Source: Cotesia glomerata (Eukaryota > Arthropoda > Insecta > Hymenoptera > Braconidae). Taken from it: DNA of 64,000 nt. The notes under the pieces are model-generated. The model saw only the letters and a list, made by a program, of their open reading frames with translations, was not told where the DNA came from and made no database searches. The stretch is from contig NC_058166.1 in the NCBI RefSeq assembly GCF_020080835.1, positions 10,317,672-10,381,671 on the forward strand, written 5' to 3'. Positions 52,951 through 64,000 of the stretch are shown here, piece after piece. The stretch's first letter is position 1, and every line of letters starts with the position of its first letter. A program made the position numbers and the translations under genes.

Positions 52951-55494
52951 GTTACAATTATTCTTTGTCGATACAATGAGTCGTGTGTCATGCAGCAATG
53001 TCTACTGTCTATGAACATTTTTCTAATAATTGTAAGAAACAGTAATAATTGCTGTTTTATTTTCTCCGTGTTAATTTAATATACATATTCAACAAATATG
53101 AAAAAAAATATAATTTCATCTGTGATGAAGATAAAAAATTTTCCATTTAAAATTTCTATCAAAAATATAGATGTGCGAATATAGATTTTTTGTGCTTGTC
53201 GATATGTTTTTATGTATGTTGAATACATATGTTTTTTCTTTAGGGAAGCTATGAAGGTTGACAAGTACATATATTTCCATTAATTATCGCGCCTTGGATT
53301 TATAAAAAAGCAAGTTATTAAATTAAAGTAAAGAAAAAGATGAAGTCCTACGACGACAGAGAGAAATGTAAAGCAAAAATAACATCTCATTTCGCAGATG
53401 TTTTCATTTAATTTTTGCCTCTGGTGTTCCTTTAAACGCGCGGCGCTTTCACCGCTTCTTCTGTACTACATCATCAGCACTTTGAAGTGTAACTGAAATT
53501 GCTGCTCGAGAAAATTTTATCTAAGTCAGACAATGAAAATTCAATTCGGCGAGCGCATGCATGAACGACCTCACAAATAAAATAAAAAATATTATTTTTT
53601 AACGAACTAAATTTACTCTACTGTTGCAAAAAGTCCCTCAAGCAAAAATGGTAATTTATTATTTCAATAATAATTATAGTTATTGTTCATTTTTATTGAC
53701 TGCTCAGTACAACATTTAATATCCACTAATTCACAAAAACTTTATTTAGCTTTTTTTTTTTTATAAAAACTTTGTCTTGGCTAGAATAAGCGGAACTGTG
53801 GATTTAATAATTAACAATTAATATTCCTTAACGCCGTTCTTATTTAGAAAGAAAACTTATTTATTAAGTCAAAATCTCCGTGTCCATTTTACTAATTAAT
53901 CTTTCATGAAACACTAATAAATCAACCATTAAATATCGATCAATTATTGAAGAACACTTTTAGCTCATATTAAAAATTAAAATTTCTAAAATCAACTGAG
54001 AATTATTGATACAAATTATTTTAAGTTAATTATAACCATCAGAAGAAATTTTGAATTAAAAAAAATTTTTGAAAAGTCTTATTATTTTTAATTAATTAAA
54101 AATTCCTACAGTAAAATTACTAAATACAGTTACAGTAAATAAATGAAATTAACTTGAATTGAGAAAAATTTCTTTATTCAAAAACTTTTCACTTGATCAA
54201 AAACAGAAATATTCACTAAAATTATTAGCTTGGCTTAATTTTTTTTCACTCGAATCAAGTTGGTTTTTTTATCATCGTAAGTATATTTATTGAAAATGAT
54301 GAACAAAAAATTACGAATTTCATAAAGGTACAATTTTACAAATAATACTTAATTATTGCATAAGATTGTATTAGAATGATAATTGTATAAAACTTGTTAC
54401 AATTAACTGTAATTCATCAATAACTGATCACATATATCTGTAATTCTCTCTACACTGAGACATCGAGAGCGATTGCAGCGCCTCCTCAAAGTCAGTAGAT
54501 AATAATGTAACTTACCTAAGTTAATTTTTACTGAAGACTCCGGTAAATTTTGCAATAGTTTTAGTAAAAACATTTGAATTTACTGTATTTTCAACATTGA
54601 GATAAAAAATAATTATTCGTCTTATCAATTTTTCGCGTTCATTATTTTTAACCGGTATATTACAGCACAAGATACCAGAACTTTCTGTATTTTTTTACGT
54701 GTTATTTGTAAATAATTATTAAAATTGTAATTCGATCAGGAATTACAGAACGTCGCACTATTCCAATATTCGTGAATGAATTATTAACATAAAAAATAGA
54801 TGAAAAAATATAGCTTTTAGTGACACTAAACTTTTTCCGATTAATAAAAAATGTCATGCTGTTTCCGTTTACATTGTAATAGTTTCTGTTTTTGTTGTAA
54901 TATTAAATATAAATCACCTCCGGAATAACTATTTTAGTAGCAGTATTGTTATTATTATTTACTATTTGTAGTTAATATGTTATAAATCGCAAGTTTTCTT
55001 TATAAAGTTAACTGGATCTCTGGATAAACGTGCAATTTTTCATCTTTTCATGACCCACCACACAAGAGTCGCCGCACCAGGAAATATGATATGAGCTATA
55101 GTACTTTTCCAGATAGCTTTTCTGCGGAACAGTCTACCGCGCAACAGTACACAACTCAACTTGACTCAACATAGTTATATTTTATATTATTATATAATAC
55201 CGTATCATATATATTGTGTGTCATATCGTATCGAGTCCCCATACTTTTAGCGCAATACGCCTTTTCTTTTCTATCGACCGTTTGACATCTATATCCGGTC
55301 ACTGAAATTTTTTCCACCTGACATTTTTTTTCATCTTTAGCGTCGGAAATAGATACGATAAAAAATTTAATAAAATTGACGTCCAAAAAAGGCAATAAAT
55401 TTTTTACAAACTTTTATTTTCAATTCATGTATCATTATAGAATTTGGAAAATTAAGAGAATAATTCTAACTCTGTTTTATGATGTCTTACTTAT
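52951..55494. other. DNA without recognisable gene
   Basis: Mostly AT-rich. 53430-53480 and 55030-55150 are less biased. An 80-codon frame on the minus strand (55156-55395) has a mixed composition but no recognisable domain or splice context, so it was not called. Confidence 0.45.
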
Positions 55495-55812
55495 CACTGA
55501 TAGAGGAATTTAGTTCTATTTAATAAGATTTAGTACTAGTTACCAAATGATTTAGTAACAAACCTTTCATTACCAAATATTTAGTAATAGTTACTATATC
55601 ATTTAATAAAGCCTCTTTATTTCTATCACCAATTAAATAATTAGTAGTATTTAACGAATGATTTGTTGGTACTCAATAAATCGTTTATTGGTATTAAAGA
55701 AATTAATTTTTTAACTAATTTTAGCGTATAACCTAACTTTTTTATTATAAAAACAAAAAGTAATGTCGAAAAATGGCATTGGCTAAAAAGTTTATATATG
55801 TATTTATGTATG

Positions 55813-55878
<66 letters not shown>

Positions 55879-56205
55879 AGGACTCCGTGGAGAACCTTGG
55901 GAGGCTGCGTTTGGGCATTTCCTGAGAGATTTTGGTGTGAGATGATGAATTTGATTTTCACAGAATTTTTTAACAGAAGCTTAGTTTAGGCATTTCCGGT
56001 GAAAATTCAAAATTTGGCCGGAAGTGCCCAATTAAATCTCCTGTTAAAAATTCTATGAAAATCAAATACAACATCTCACACCAAAATCTCTCAGGAAATG
56101 CCCAAACGCAGCCCCTGTTAAAAGCGGAACTCAAAATTCCAATTTTAAAAGGTTCTCCACGGGAGTTACATTTTGGCACACCCTAATATATATATAGTAT
56201 ATATA

Positions 56206-56279
<74 letters not shown>

Positions 56280-56506
56280 CATATATACACTTTTTAGCCA
56301 ATACCATTTTTCGACATTACTCGATGAAATAAAACATATTATGATAAAATTTTCCTAAAATTACAACATGAGACCGGCTACAATAGTTAGATTTCTAAAG
56401 AAATCTACCTACAAGCGTGTAAAATAATTTTTTTCTCCCAAATAAATAACTAAAAATTTTATTACTAAATCAATTTATTACTCCGTACTAAATTCTTCTA
56501 TCAGTG
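55495..56506. mobile_element. TIR element with CACTGATAGA ends
   Basis: The left end is CACTGATAGAGGAATTTAGT and the right end, reverse complemented, is CACTGATAGAAGAATTTAGT. TTTAGTAAC-type motifs recur near both ends. It contains the nested palindrome at 55759-56325. Without that insertion it would be about 450 bp. Confidence 0.6.
55759..56325. mobile_element. Nested palindromic element with TA-repeat shoulders
   Basis: The outer arms TAATGTCGAAAAATGGCATT..TATATATGTATTTATGTATG and their inverse face each other. Inside them are two (TA)n tracts (55811-55876 and 56186-56275). Between those is an inverted repeat whose arms read GGCTGCGTTTGGGCATTTCC then TGAGAGATTTTGGTGTGAGA on one side and the inverse on the other (about 55905-55980 and 56035-56120). 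It is a foldback structure within a foldback. Confidence 0.65.
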
Positions 56507-56532
56507 TATTTAAAATTTTACTCTCTTAATCT

Positions 56533-56620
56533 GAAACAGTGATTTTTCACTGTTTCACAGTTATAAGTATACCAAGTGGTATACTTATAACTGGGAAATA
56601 GTGTATATACACTAATTTCC
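56533..56620. repeat. Three consecutive hairpins
   Basis: GAAACAGTGA-TTTT-TCACTGTTTC (56533-56556), CAGTTATAAGTATACCA-AG-TGGTATACTTATAACTG (56558-56593) and GGAAATAGTGTATATACACTAATTTCC (56594-56620) follow each other almost without spacing. The middle one is a perfect 17 bp stem. Confidence 0.85.
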
Positions 56621-56639
56621 AGTGATTTTCAAAGTTTGA

Positions 56640-57440
56640 GATTTAGAGTGTAACTTAGTCGAGCACAAAAAAGCTTATTTTTTTTATTCCTACCCAAATT
56701 TTAATAAAAATTGTTCAAAACTCATCAAAAAAATTTTTTAACTTAAACTTCACAATCCTATAAAAAATGTGAAAATTACAAAAAATTCATAAGATAACTT
56801 TTTTGTAGAACATTAAATTTTCTAAAAAAAAGTCACTTGTGACTTTTCTGTATTTCCAATAGTTCACTCAGAATTTTAATTTAAATCTTCAAAAGGATTT
56901 TCCATCATTTTATGGGCAACGTTTTTGAAGTAAAAATTTACCGCAAATCAAAAATATTTCTCTAACTTAATTAAACTTTAAATTCTGTCCAAACTATGTA
57001 AAATCCGAAAAAATGATAAGAAATCTTTTTTGGAGAGTATCGAATTCTTTAAAAACAAATTTCGATACGACTTTCTTATATTTAAAATATTTAATTAAAA
57101 ATTTTAACTTAAATACCTTTCTAAAGTAAAAATTCATCGTAAATAAAAAAAATTTCTTTCGCTTTAAACTTCGAATTCTCTTCAAAATATATGAAGTACG
57201 AAAAAGTGATATGAAACCTTTTTTGTAGAGGATCAGATGCCCTACAGAAAAGTCTTCTATAACTTTTTCGTATCTCCAATACTCTCAGAATTTCAATTCG
57301 AAATTCTAAAAAGGTTTTCCGTCCTTTCACAAAAAACATGGAAATTCTGGCATAAAAATTCAGTGCAGATTCATTTCGTATAACGACCATATCGTTAACT
57401 TTTGTTGTCATCGGAAAGAAAAAATCTCCCCACATAAGCC
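56640..57440. repeat. Degenerate tandem repeat of ~190-225 bp
   Basis: Three units are anchored on CTTTTTTGTAGA...AT..CAT at about 56801, 57027 and 57217. Each has a TTAAACTT.AAATTCT lead-in and a CTTTTCTGTATTTCCAATA-like follow-up. Short minus-strand frames (56994-57185, 57121-57435) are translations of this repeat. Confidence 0.5.
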
Positions 57441-58080
57441 CATTACGCCCTCGGCGTTGTAATATATAACTTACATAATCTCAAAACATTTTATATGATA
57501 ATATCATCAGTCTTAATATAAACTTTATTTTTTAAACTCCGGACATCGCTACACAGCCATTAGTAGCTTCTATTAAAACTTTAATTTACTCGGTGAATAT
57601 ATACATTAAACTCATCTAACCAACGGTATACTAACCCAGCCTGAAACTTTTCTGAATGCAGCGATAATTGAGTTAAAAAATACCACAACTAAATTCCGAT
57701 TAACTTTTAATTTTTATTTCATAAGAAAAATTTTATGAAGTTATCTATTCAATTTTAATTATAGAATCGAAGTTAATGGATCGAATAATATAGTCACGAT
57801 ATTGTGAAAAAGTTTGGAAAATCCAAAAGTGCACACCTTATAACGCTCATTCATTTTTTAAGAAAAAAATTAATTGTGTAATTGATTAAAAAAAAAAAAT
57901 AATTAAGTAATTTCTTACATATTTTTTTTTTTAAATATCAGCGTCCTTTTTTCTTGTCATATGCGCACGCAGTCTAAAAAATCAAGTTTGATCAAGTGGC
58001 GCCATAATTTTCACGTGACAAATAAGAAAAGTTCGTTTGGCTTTGTACGGTTGTAGTGAATTTTAATAAAAATTCAATTT
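57441..58080. other. AT-rich DNA without recognisable gene
   Basis: Nothing recognisable between the tandem repeat and copy I. Confidence 0.5.
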
Positions 58081-58932
58081 AAAAAAAAATTAGGAAAACG
58101 GTTGACCCTAAAGGCCATCCCTGCAACTTCCCGCTAATTCCGTTAATACCTGGCCGCTTTTTTGAGCTCAAAAGTACAATCTGTGTGTTATTTTAAGCTC
58201 TCCGAGCTCAAAAAGATACCTTTTCTATGCTTTTGAGCTCTTTGAGCTCAAAAGTCTGATAGAAGTTTCATAGAACACTATTTTTTGAATGTTCATACCG
58301 CGATAACTTTTGAATGAATGAATCGATTTTTACGCGGTTGGCGGCATTCTACGTAGTTTTTTAAGCCTTATAAGTAATTTCTAAGTTTCAATTGATCAAA
58401 CTAGAAATTCCGGAGTAACTCTGAAAAAACACTTTTTTCGGTTTTCTTTCGTTCACGATATCTCTCGAACGAATCAACTGATTTTGACCGGATTGGCGGC
58501 GATCGACGGGGTTTTTCAAGGTTGAGAGCTGATTAGTTTTTTGAATCGATCGGTTGAGCCGTTTAAAAGTTATCCCAAAAAAATCACTTCAGAAAAAATT
58601 TTTTTTCCTCCTTTTTTTTAGATTTCTCCAAATTTCTCAAAATCTATCGGTCCGAATCGGTTCAAATTAACAGGAAATCTAAGTTTGGCGAAGCCCTTTC
58701 GAATGGCACCAACCGCGATGAAATCAGTTCAACCGTTCAAAAGTTATAAGAGGTTTACATACTTACACACACACATACATACAGACATAGTGACACCCTC
58801 GCGGGAATAGTCAGGAAAGCTTCCTAGGACCTCAAAACGTCGAGATCTGATGAAAACTCGATTTTCGAAAAACGGGGTAAAACCAATAACTTCCCGATTT
58901 TTGAAAATTTTCAATTTTCTTAGCGGGAAGTT
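58081..58932 (+). mobile_element. CTTCCCGC-family repeat, copy I
   Basis: Both ends are present: AAAAAAAAATTAGGAAAACG, GGCCATCCCTGCAACTTCCC, GAGCTC motifs (58163-58250), internal units, a short CA/CATA tract near 58765-58783, and the hairpin ending TTAGCGGGAAGTT. With copy D it is among the best preserved and shortest copies (about 850 bp). Confidence 0.8.
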
Positions 58933-60274
58933 AAAAAATACGTAAACTAGGCCACTGATATGAAATACGGACCCAGTTAATCGAATCCTTAAACTAATAA
59001 AAAAAGTCCGATCTTGAAATATCAATTTGTCCGGGAGCAATCGTTGGTACATCCAAAATGGGGTGACATCCGGACGTCCACGTAAAATTTTTTTCAAAAT
59101 GTTTTTTTTTTTTCAAAATAGCAACATGAAATGATTTTAGAAAGTAAAAAATGGTTTAATTTAAGTGTTTTTTCGGTGTACATCTACTTATATCATTGTA
59201 TAAATGTAATATGGTTGTGATAGAGGCATTTAAAGATCACAAAATTGCTTGACCTTGATGAGTCGAGTATAAAGCACAACCTCACGCGCTTCGCGCTATG
59301 AGGCGTGCAATTATAAAACTGAAGTATACACTAAATATAATATCACCAAAACACTAAATATTGCATGAATAGACGGATAGTAACAACTATATAAAAGTGA
59401 TAATTGGTTTTCTCTAGAAAGTCTACTCAACTCGTCTACTCATCGAGGGTTGATTAATTATCTATGCTAAGAATTTTCCGATTCTCTTTATAACTTTATA
59501 TTCTTGGGTTATAGAAACAAAGCATCTCTAACGAACTACTCTACTGGCTTGTCAAGTCTGTGTTCATCCCTCTTTTCCCTCTGACACCAAGTATTCAATT
59601 AAATGTTTAACTTTACATTATTTGCCTACTATCATTACTTCACTATTATCTAATTAATCTATATCTTATTTTCTACATTAATGCTTTTTTGACACTCTTT
59701 ATTAAACCATCAAATATTATGATTTAATCACAATCACTCAAAACTTTCAGACTTTTAAAATTTTTTTTGACGGAACAAAATAATCTTTATGAAAATTTGA
59801 TTCAATGTTTCAGTCAAATTATTTTGAAAATGTTATTGATATTTACAAACTTAATTTTCAGATAAATTTTTTGAAGAATTTGTTAATAATGTACCATATG
59901 AAACTTGTTGCAGCTAGATAAAAATGTATTTTAGTTTAAAAACTCTGTACTCTCAACTTTTTCCAGTTTAAATTTAAATTGATTTCTTAATCACACCGCT
60001 GAAACAAAAGAAATTCAGATTTACTCCATACGCGGAGCGTTTTATTTCTTTACTACTTTACTCTGAGTGATGGAGTAAAAATTTATTCCTGATTTATTAC
60101 TGGTTATTACCATGTGTAACCATTGTATACGTGGTATACATGGCCATATCCAAAAATTTTTTCACGGGAAATATATTTTTTAAAACAAAGCATTTTTTTT
60201 TTTGTTAATTGTATTAGATAAATTAGTCTAACCTTATTTTTTTCATATCTCTAAAATTTCTTTTTCAACTTTTT
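58933..60274. other. AT-rich DNA; fragment of the CACTCCG repeat
   Basis: No gene supported. 59230-59600 looks single-copy. 59995-60095 resembles the repeat at 16862-17040 (TTTACTCCATACGCGGAGCG and an ACTCTGAGTGATGGAGTAAA piece). Confidence 0.5.
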
Positions 60275-60415
60275 AACTTCCCGCTAAGAAAATTGACAAT
60301 TTTCAAAAATCGGGAAGTTATTGTTTTTACTCCGTTTTTCGAAAATCGAGTTTTCATCCGATCTCGACGTTTTGAAGTCCTAGGAAGCTTCCCTGACTAT
60401 TTCCGCGATGGTGTC

Positions 60416-60735
<320 letters not shown>

Positions 60736-61009
60736 CCTCTCATAACTTTTGAATGGCTTGACTGATTTGATCGCGGTAGGTGCCATTTGAAAGGGTTCGA
60801 CTAAACTTAGATTTTGAATACAAGTTGGACCGGTAGATTTTGAGAAATATTAAAAAAACTGCGAAAAATTTTTTTTTCAAATGTGGTTTTTTTTTAATAA
60901 CTTTCAAACGGCTTCCCGACTAGAATTTTAGTAAGGCATGCCGAAAAATCAGTTCGGGGCGAAGTTGGCTTTCCGAACTTAGGCTAGCCTAATTCGGATC
61001 TTATTTATT

Positions 61010-61138
61010 TTAACCCTCTGAGCCTTCTGAGCGTTTCCCCCACTCTTGGTGAAACGCCCCCTTCTACATTTACTTTACACGCTCCCCACTCCAGTGCCAC
61101 GCGGCTCACATAGTCCAAGTTCGGCGTTAAAGGGTTAA
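61010..61138. mobile_element. Small TTAA-flanked MITE (piggyBac-like)
   Basis: It starts TTAACCCTCTGAG and ends AAAGGGTTAA. TTAA and CCCT at both ends, a length of about 130 bp and a higher G+C content than its surroundings fit a piggyBac-type MITE. Only the ends support this. Confidence 0.4.
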
Positions 61139-61227
61139 ATTAGGCAAGCCGAACATTGGTATGCCAAAAGAATTCCATATTCGATGTAATCTCATAATAG
61201 TTTGGCACTGCCTAAGTTCGGCATGTC

Positions 61228-61795
61228 ATGGATTGCCTAATTAGTACGAAATAACGGTAACCAAAAGTTTATCGAAATTTGGTTCACCAAGCTCGGGCTC
61301 ACTTAGGCAAACCTATGGCAATATCTAAGTTCGGCATGTCATGGATTGCCTAATTAGTATGAAATAATGGTAACCAAAGGCTTACCGAAGTTTGGTTCAC
61401 CAAGCTCGGGCTTACTTAAGCAAATCTGTAAAAATGCCAAAGCTCGGTATTTCATTGGATTGCCAAACTATTATGAAATAACAGTAACCAGAGGCTTACC
61501 GAAGTTTAGTTCACCAAGCTCGAGCTCACTTTGGAAAACCTGTGGCAACGCCTAAGTTTGGCATTTCATGGATTGCCAAACTGTTATGAAATAACGGTAA
61601 CCAAAGGTTTACCGAAACTTGGTACACCACGATCGAGCTTCTTTAGGCAAAACTGTGGAAATACCTAAGTTCGGTATGTCATGGATTGCCAAACTGTTAT
61701 GAAATAACGGTAACCAAAGGATTACCGAAGTTTGGTTCTTCAAGCTGGGGCTCATTTAGGCAAAACTGTGGCAGTGCCTAAGTTCGGTGACGGTA
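61228..61795 (+). repeat. ~113 bp tandem array, about five units
   Basis: The anchor ATGGATTGCC (one copy with an extra T) occurs at 61228, 61341, about 61454, 61568 and 61681. Each unit contains GAAATAACGGTAACCAAAGG, TTACCGAAGTTTGGTTCACC and GCCTAAGTTCGGCAT. Units differ by roughly 10-15 per cent by eye. The last unit fades near 61795. Confidence 0.8.
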
Positions 61796-62805
61796 ACGGA
61801 ACCAAAAGCTTACCGAACTAAAGGCATTCTGAAGTTTTGTCTATCCAAATCGAACTTGACTAGGTAAGTCTGTAGCAAGTCTTCACTTATGTATAATATT
61901 GGAATTCTTAACTTGACTGTTGCAACGGTAACCGAATGTTTGCCGAAGTATCAGGCTTATAAGTATCTTGAGGCAAGAGGTTGCTCATCACCGGCGTAGC
62001 GTCGCGGTATGGTATAGGGCTCTCGTGCGTCGGGTAGAGTATTCGAGTTTCGCATTCGACATTTAAAATTTTTATTATTTAATAATTATTAATTATAATT
62101 ACTCTTAAGGCGAGTGTGGGGTAAATTTAAGTGTTGTATGTGACTAATGTATCTAACTCCATCATCTCCTTCCCCCTTGACCTATTAAATCTACCAATCA
62201 AAAAAAAACTTCACAGGAAGAAAAACCCCAAAAAGCGAAAAAAAATTACCGAAAACATAAAAAAAATAATAATTAAAAAAAAATTTTTTTTTCATTTACT
62301 TAATTTTAAAAAAATTTCGTCCTAAAGTCAATATTTATATTTGAAATTTTAAAATTAAATTAAAAAAATAAACATTCATTATTATTAATTTTTGCTTTGT
62401 GATAAAAATAGCTAAAAACGAAAAAAGGATTAAATTTGGATTCTTCCGTGCGAATTTGGTTTCTGAATTGCTGTCTAGATAGGTACCCAAATCCGGACCG
62501 AATGAGGCTTAAATAGTCACCAGAAAGTGTGGTTTCCAAACCACCGCCTAAGTCGGAAGCCAATTTAGGCCCAAACTCGCGACTGCGTCACTTCCGGGAC
62601 GTGGGCCAACTTTGGCTTCTTGATTCGGCGCGAGCTTGGAACTCGGCATGCCTAATTCGGAACGAACCACCGCCGAACTTAAATTTCTGTTCGGGTTGCC
62701 CGATAAATTCCAAAAACTAATCAGCTCTTAACATCAAAAAATCACGTTGATCGCCACTAAGCCGGTCAAAATCGGTTGATTCGTTCATGAGTTATTGTTG
62801 GGGGA

Positions 62806-63960
62806 AAGGAAAAGCAAAAAAGACGAAACACTCAAAGACCCTGTTACTCGCCATTTGGCTGTTAGGTCGTTTATAAGGAAAAAAATAAATAAATCAAAAA
62901 TGGAATTTATAGAATAGATAGGGAAAGTTTAGGCCCCAACGGAAGAAGATGATACAAAGGCCGTCAGTAGCATGCAACCGATACTTAAGAGGTTACTCTC
63001 CCTGCTAACAAATTATTTATTGCTGATAAGTTCACAATCTCGAGGAAGCCGAACTTTTTGAAACTGAGGATCCTCATACGCATGAGTTGTAATGTAAGGA
63101 GCTCAAATACTTATTCTGGTCTATACCACAGATAAGCTAACTTTCTTCGGGGCAATAAATGACGCCGTTAAACTTTTCCTATCTCTTGAGAACGAAAACA
63201 AATTTTTTCTGCTTGAAGAAAATTTTTAATAACGACGGAAAAATTGTTATATATTAATCATTATTATTCCCGCAATATAAATATTTACAGCATAAAATCA
63301 CAAAAAAAAAAAACGAATTACTTTAATATTTAAATTTGATTGCAAGGTGAATATCGATTACAAAAGTAGTTATTTAATGTTAAAAGCTCTCTACGCTAGT
63401 TATTACGTTATTTGGAATATCAAACCAACCAAATGGTTCAAACGACCGTCAATAATAAGCACAAACAAACTTTTAAACTCAACTATTATCGACATAAATT
63501 AGTATTTATTTTGTAAATATAATGACTTGATCAATAAAATTTAATAACTCTGGTATTTTCGCAACTGAATCGGTTCATTTTCAGTCTTGATAGCACAAGC
63601 AGAAATTATAATTTATCATTAAAAATTGAGCGATTGGAATGAAACCAGCACCTGGATTTGCAGATTTTGAGCGTCTACAAACCTTGGCTTTTTCGGTGCT
63701 CATTGCTGAATAAATATTTATTGATTGATAATATGAGCGTTTATATGATCGTCGATTATTACGGTATTTGACTCTTGAAACGGCACATTTGTTCTCTTAC
63801 CACTACTCTTATGAAAAAAATTTTTATTAATAACCCGTGAAGAAATTTTTATATGAGGATAGACACTGTAAAAAAAAAAAAAAGAATTATAATTTCCAGA
63901 AAAAAATTTTCTCGATTAGTAAAAAGAAATTTTTATCTAATAATCCGAATTCAAGAAAAA
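62806..63960. other. DNA without recognisable gene
   Basis: 62930-63180 is less AT-biased and may be single-copy. The remainder is AT-rich. No supported gene or repeat. Confidence 0.5.
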
Positions 63961-64000
63961 AAATTAAATTAGGAAAAAAATTATAACAACGGTTGACCCT
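63961..64000 (+). mobile_element. CTTCCCGC-family repeat, copy K (cut by window end)
   Basis: AAATTAAATTAGGAAAAAAA and then ACGGTTGACCCT match the left end of copies D and I. The rest lies beyond the window. Confidence 0.6.

Larger units (their letters stand above)
60920..62698. mobile_element. Insertion with CCCGA target duplication and internal satellite
   Basis: It is bounded by CCCGA at 60915-60919 and 62699-62703. The left end contains AAGGCATGCCGAAAAATCAG and TTCGG motifs. The right end contains the inverse type (CGGCATGCCTAATTCGG, CCGCCGAACTTAAATTTCTG), an imperfect inverted arrangement. The interior has a piggyBac-like MITE, a ~113 bp tandem array and AT-rich DNA. Many TTCGGC/GCCGAA motifs recur throughout. 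No transposase frame was found. Confidence 0.5.

Noticed and set aside
55156..55395. 80-codon minus-strand frame with mixed composition
   Set aside because: Considered as a possible exon because it is less AT-driven than most, but it has no ATG start at the 5' end, no domain and no clear splice partners.
61985..62065. Possible tRNA-like sequence (GCGTCGCGGTATGGTATAGG ... GAGTTTCGCATTCGAC)
   Set aside because: A-box and B-box resemblance is weak and the arms do not pair; not enough to call.

Overview
The window is AT-rich eukaryotic DNA with no operons, no bacterial-type genes and no convincing complete host gene. It looks like an intergenic or long intronic stretch of an insect genome. The repeat content (R1-clade retrotransposon, Helitron/Helentron-like elements, tRNA-derived SINEs, many TIR elements, long CA/GT and TA microsatellites) would fit a hymenopteran such as a parasitoid wasp, but the species is a guess.

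Layout. 1-5.4 kb is mostly featureless AT-rich DNA with two GC-richer patches and a tRNA-derived SINE split by a short MITE. 5.4-11.8 kb holds a copy of an abundant ~0.9-1.2 kb repeat (called here the CTTCCCGC family), then an old inverted-repeat element whose arms were broken by three other TIR elements. 12.57-16.26 kb is a 3.7 kb DNA transposon with ~460 bp, nearly identical terminal inverted repeats around a five-exon gene that encodes a DDE-like protein; I cannot place it in a named superfamily. 16.3-19 kb has an RTE-like retrotransposon tail, MITEs, a Helitron 3' end nested in a MITE, and a degenerate ~193 bp tandem array. 20.9-22.7 kb is one TIR element inside the terminal repeat of another. 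27-28 kb is a second CTTCCCGC copy. 29.7-32.2 kb is a decayed TTAA-flanked transposon encoding a Mutator-like/Kolobok-type transposase on the minus strand. 35.2-38.3 kb has a GC-richer LTR-like insertion and a 630 bp palindrome. 38.8-39.5 kb is a Helitron remnant. 41.7-44.0 kb is a Helentron-like element whose protein joins the end of a PIF1-type helicase to an APE-like endonuclease. 44.9-52.9 kb is a nested stack: CTTCCCGC copies, a TA-flanked MITE inside one of them, and an R1-clade non-LTR retrotransposon (ORF1 gag-like, ORF2 endonuclease plus reverse transcriptase) that begins exactly at the end of a (CA)n tract. 55.5-56.6 kb has nested palindromes and three consecutive hairpins. 58-62.8 kb holds two more CTTCCCGC copies, one with an uninterrupted ~312 bp GT repeat and a 1.78 kb insertion carrying a ~113 bp satellite. 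A further CTTCCCGC copy starts at the right edge.

Almost all recognisable coding sequence therefore belongs to mobile elements, and most of it is damaged. Only the R1 element has long intact reading frames, and its ORF2 lacks the 3' end. Boundaries and family names come from motifs read by eye; no database search was possible.
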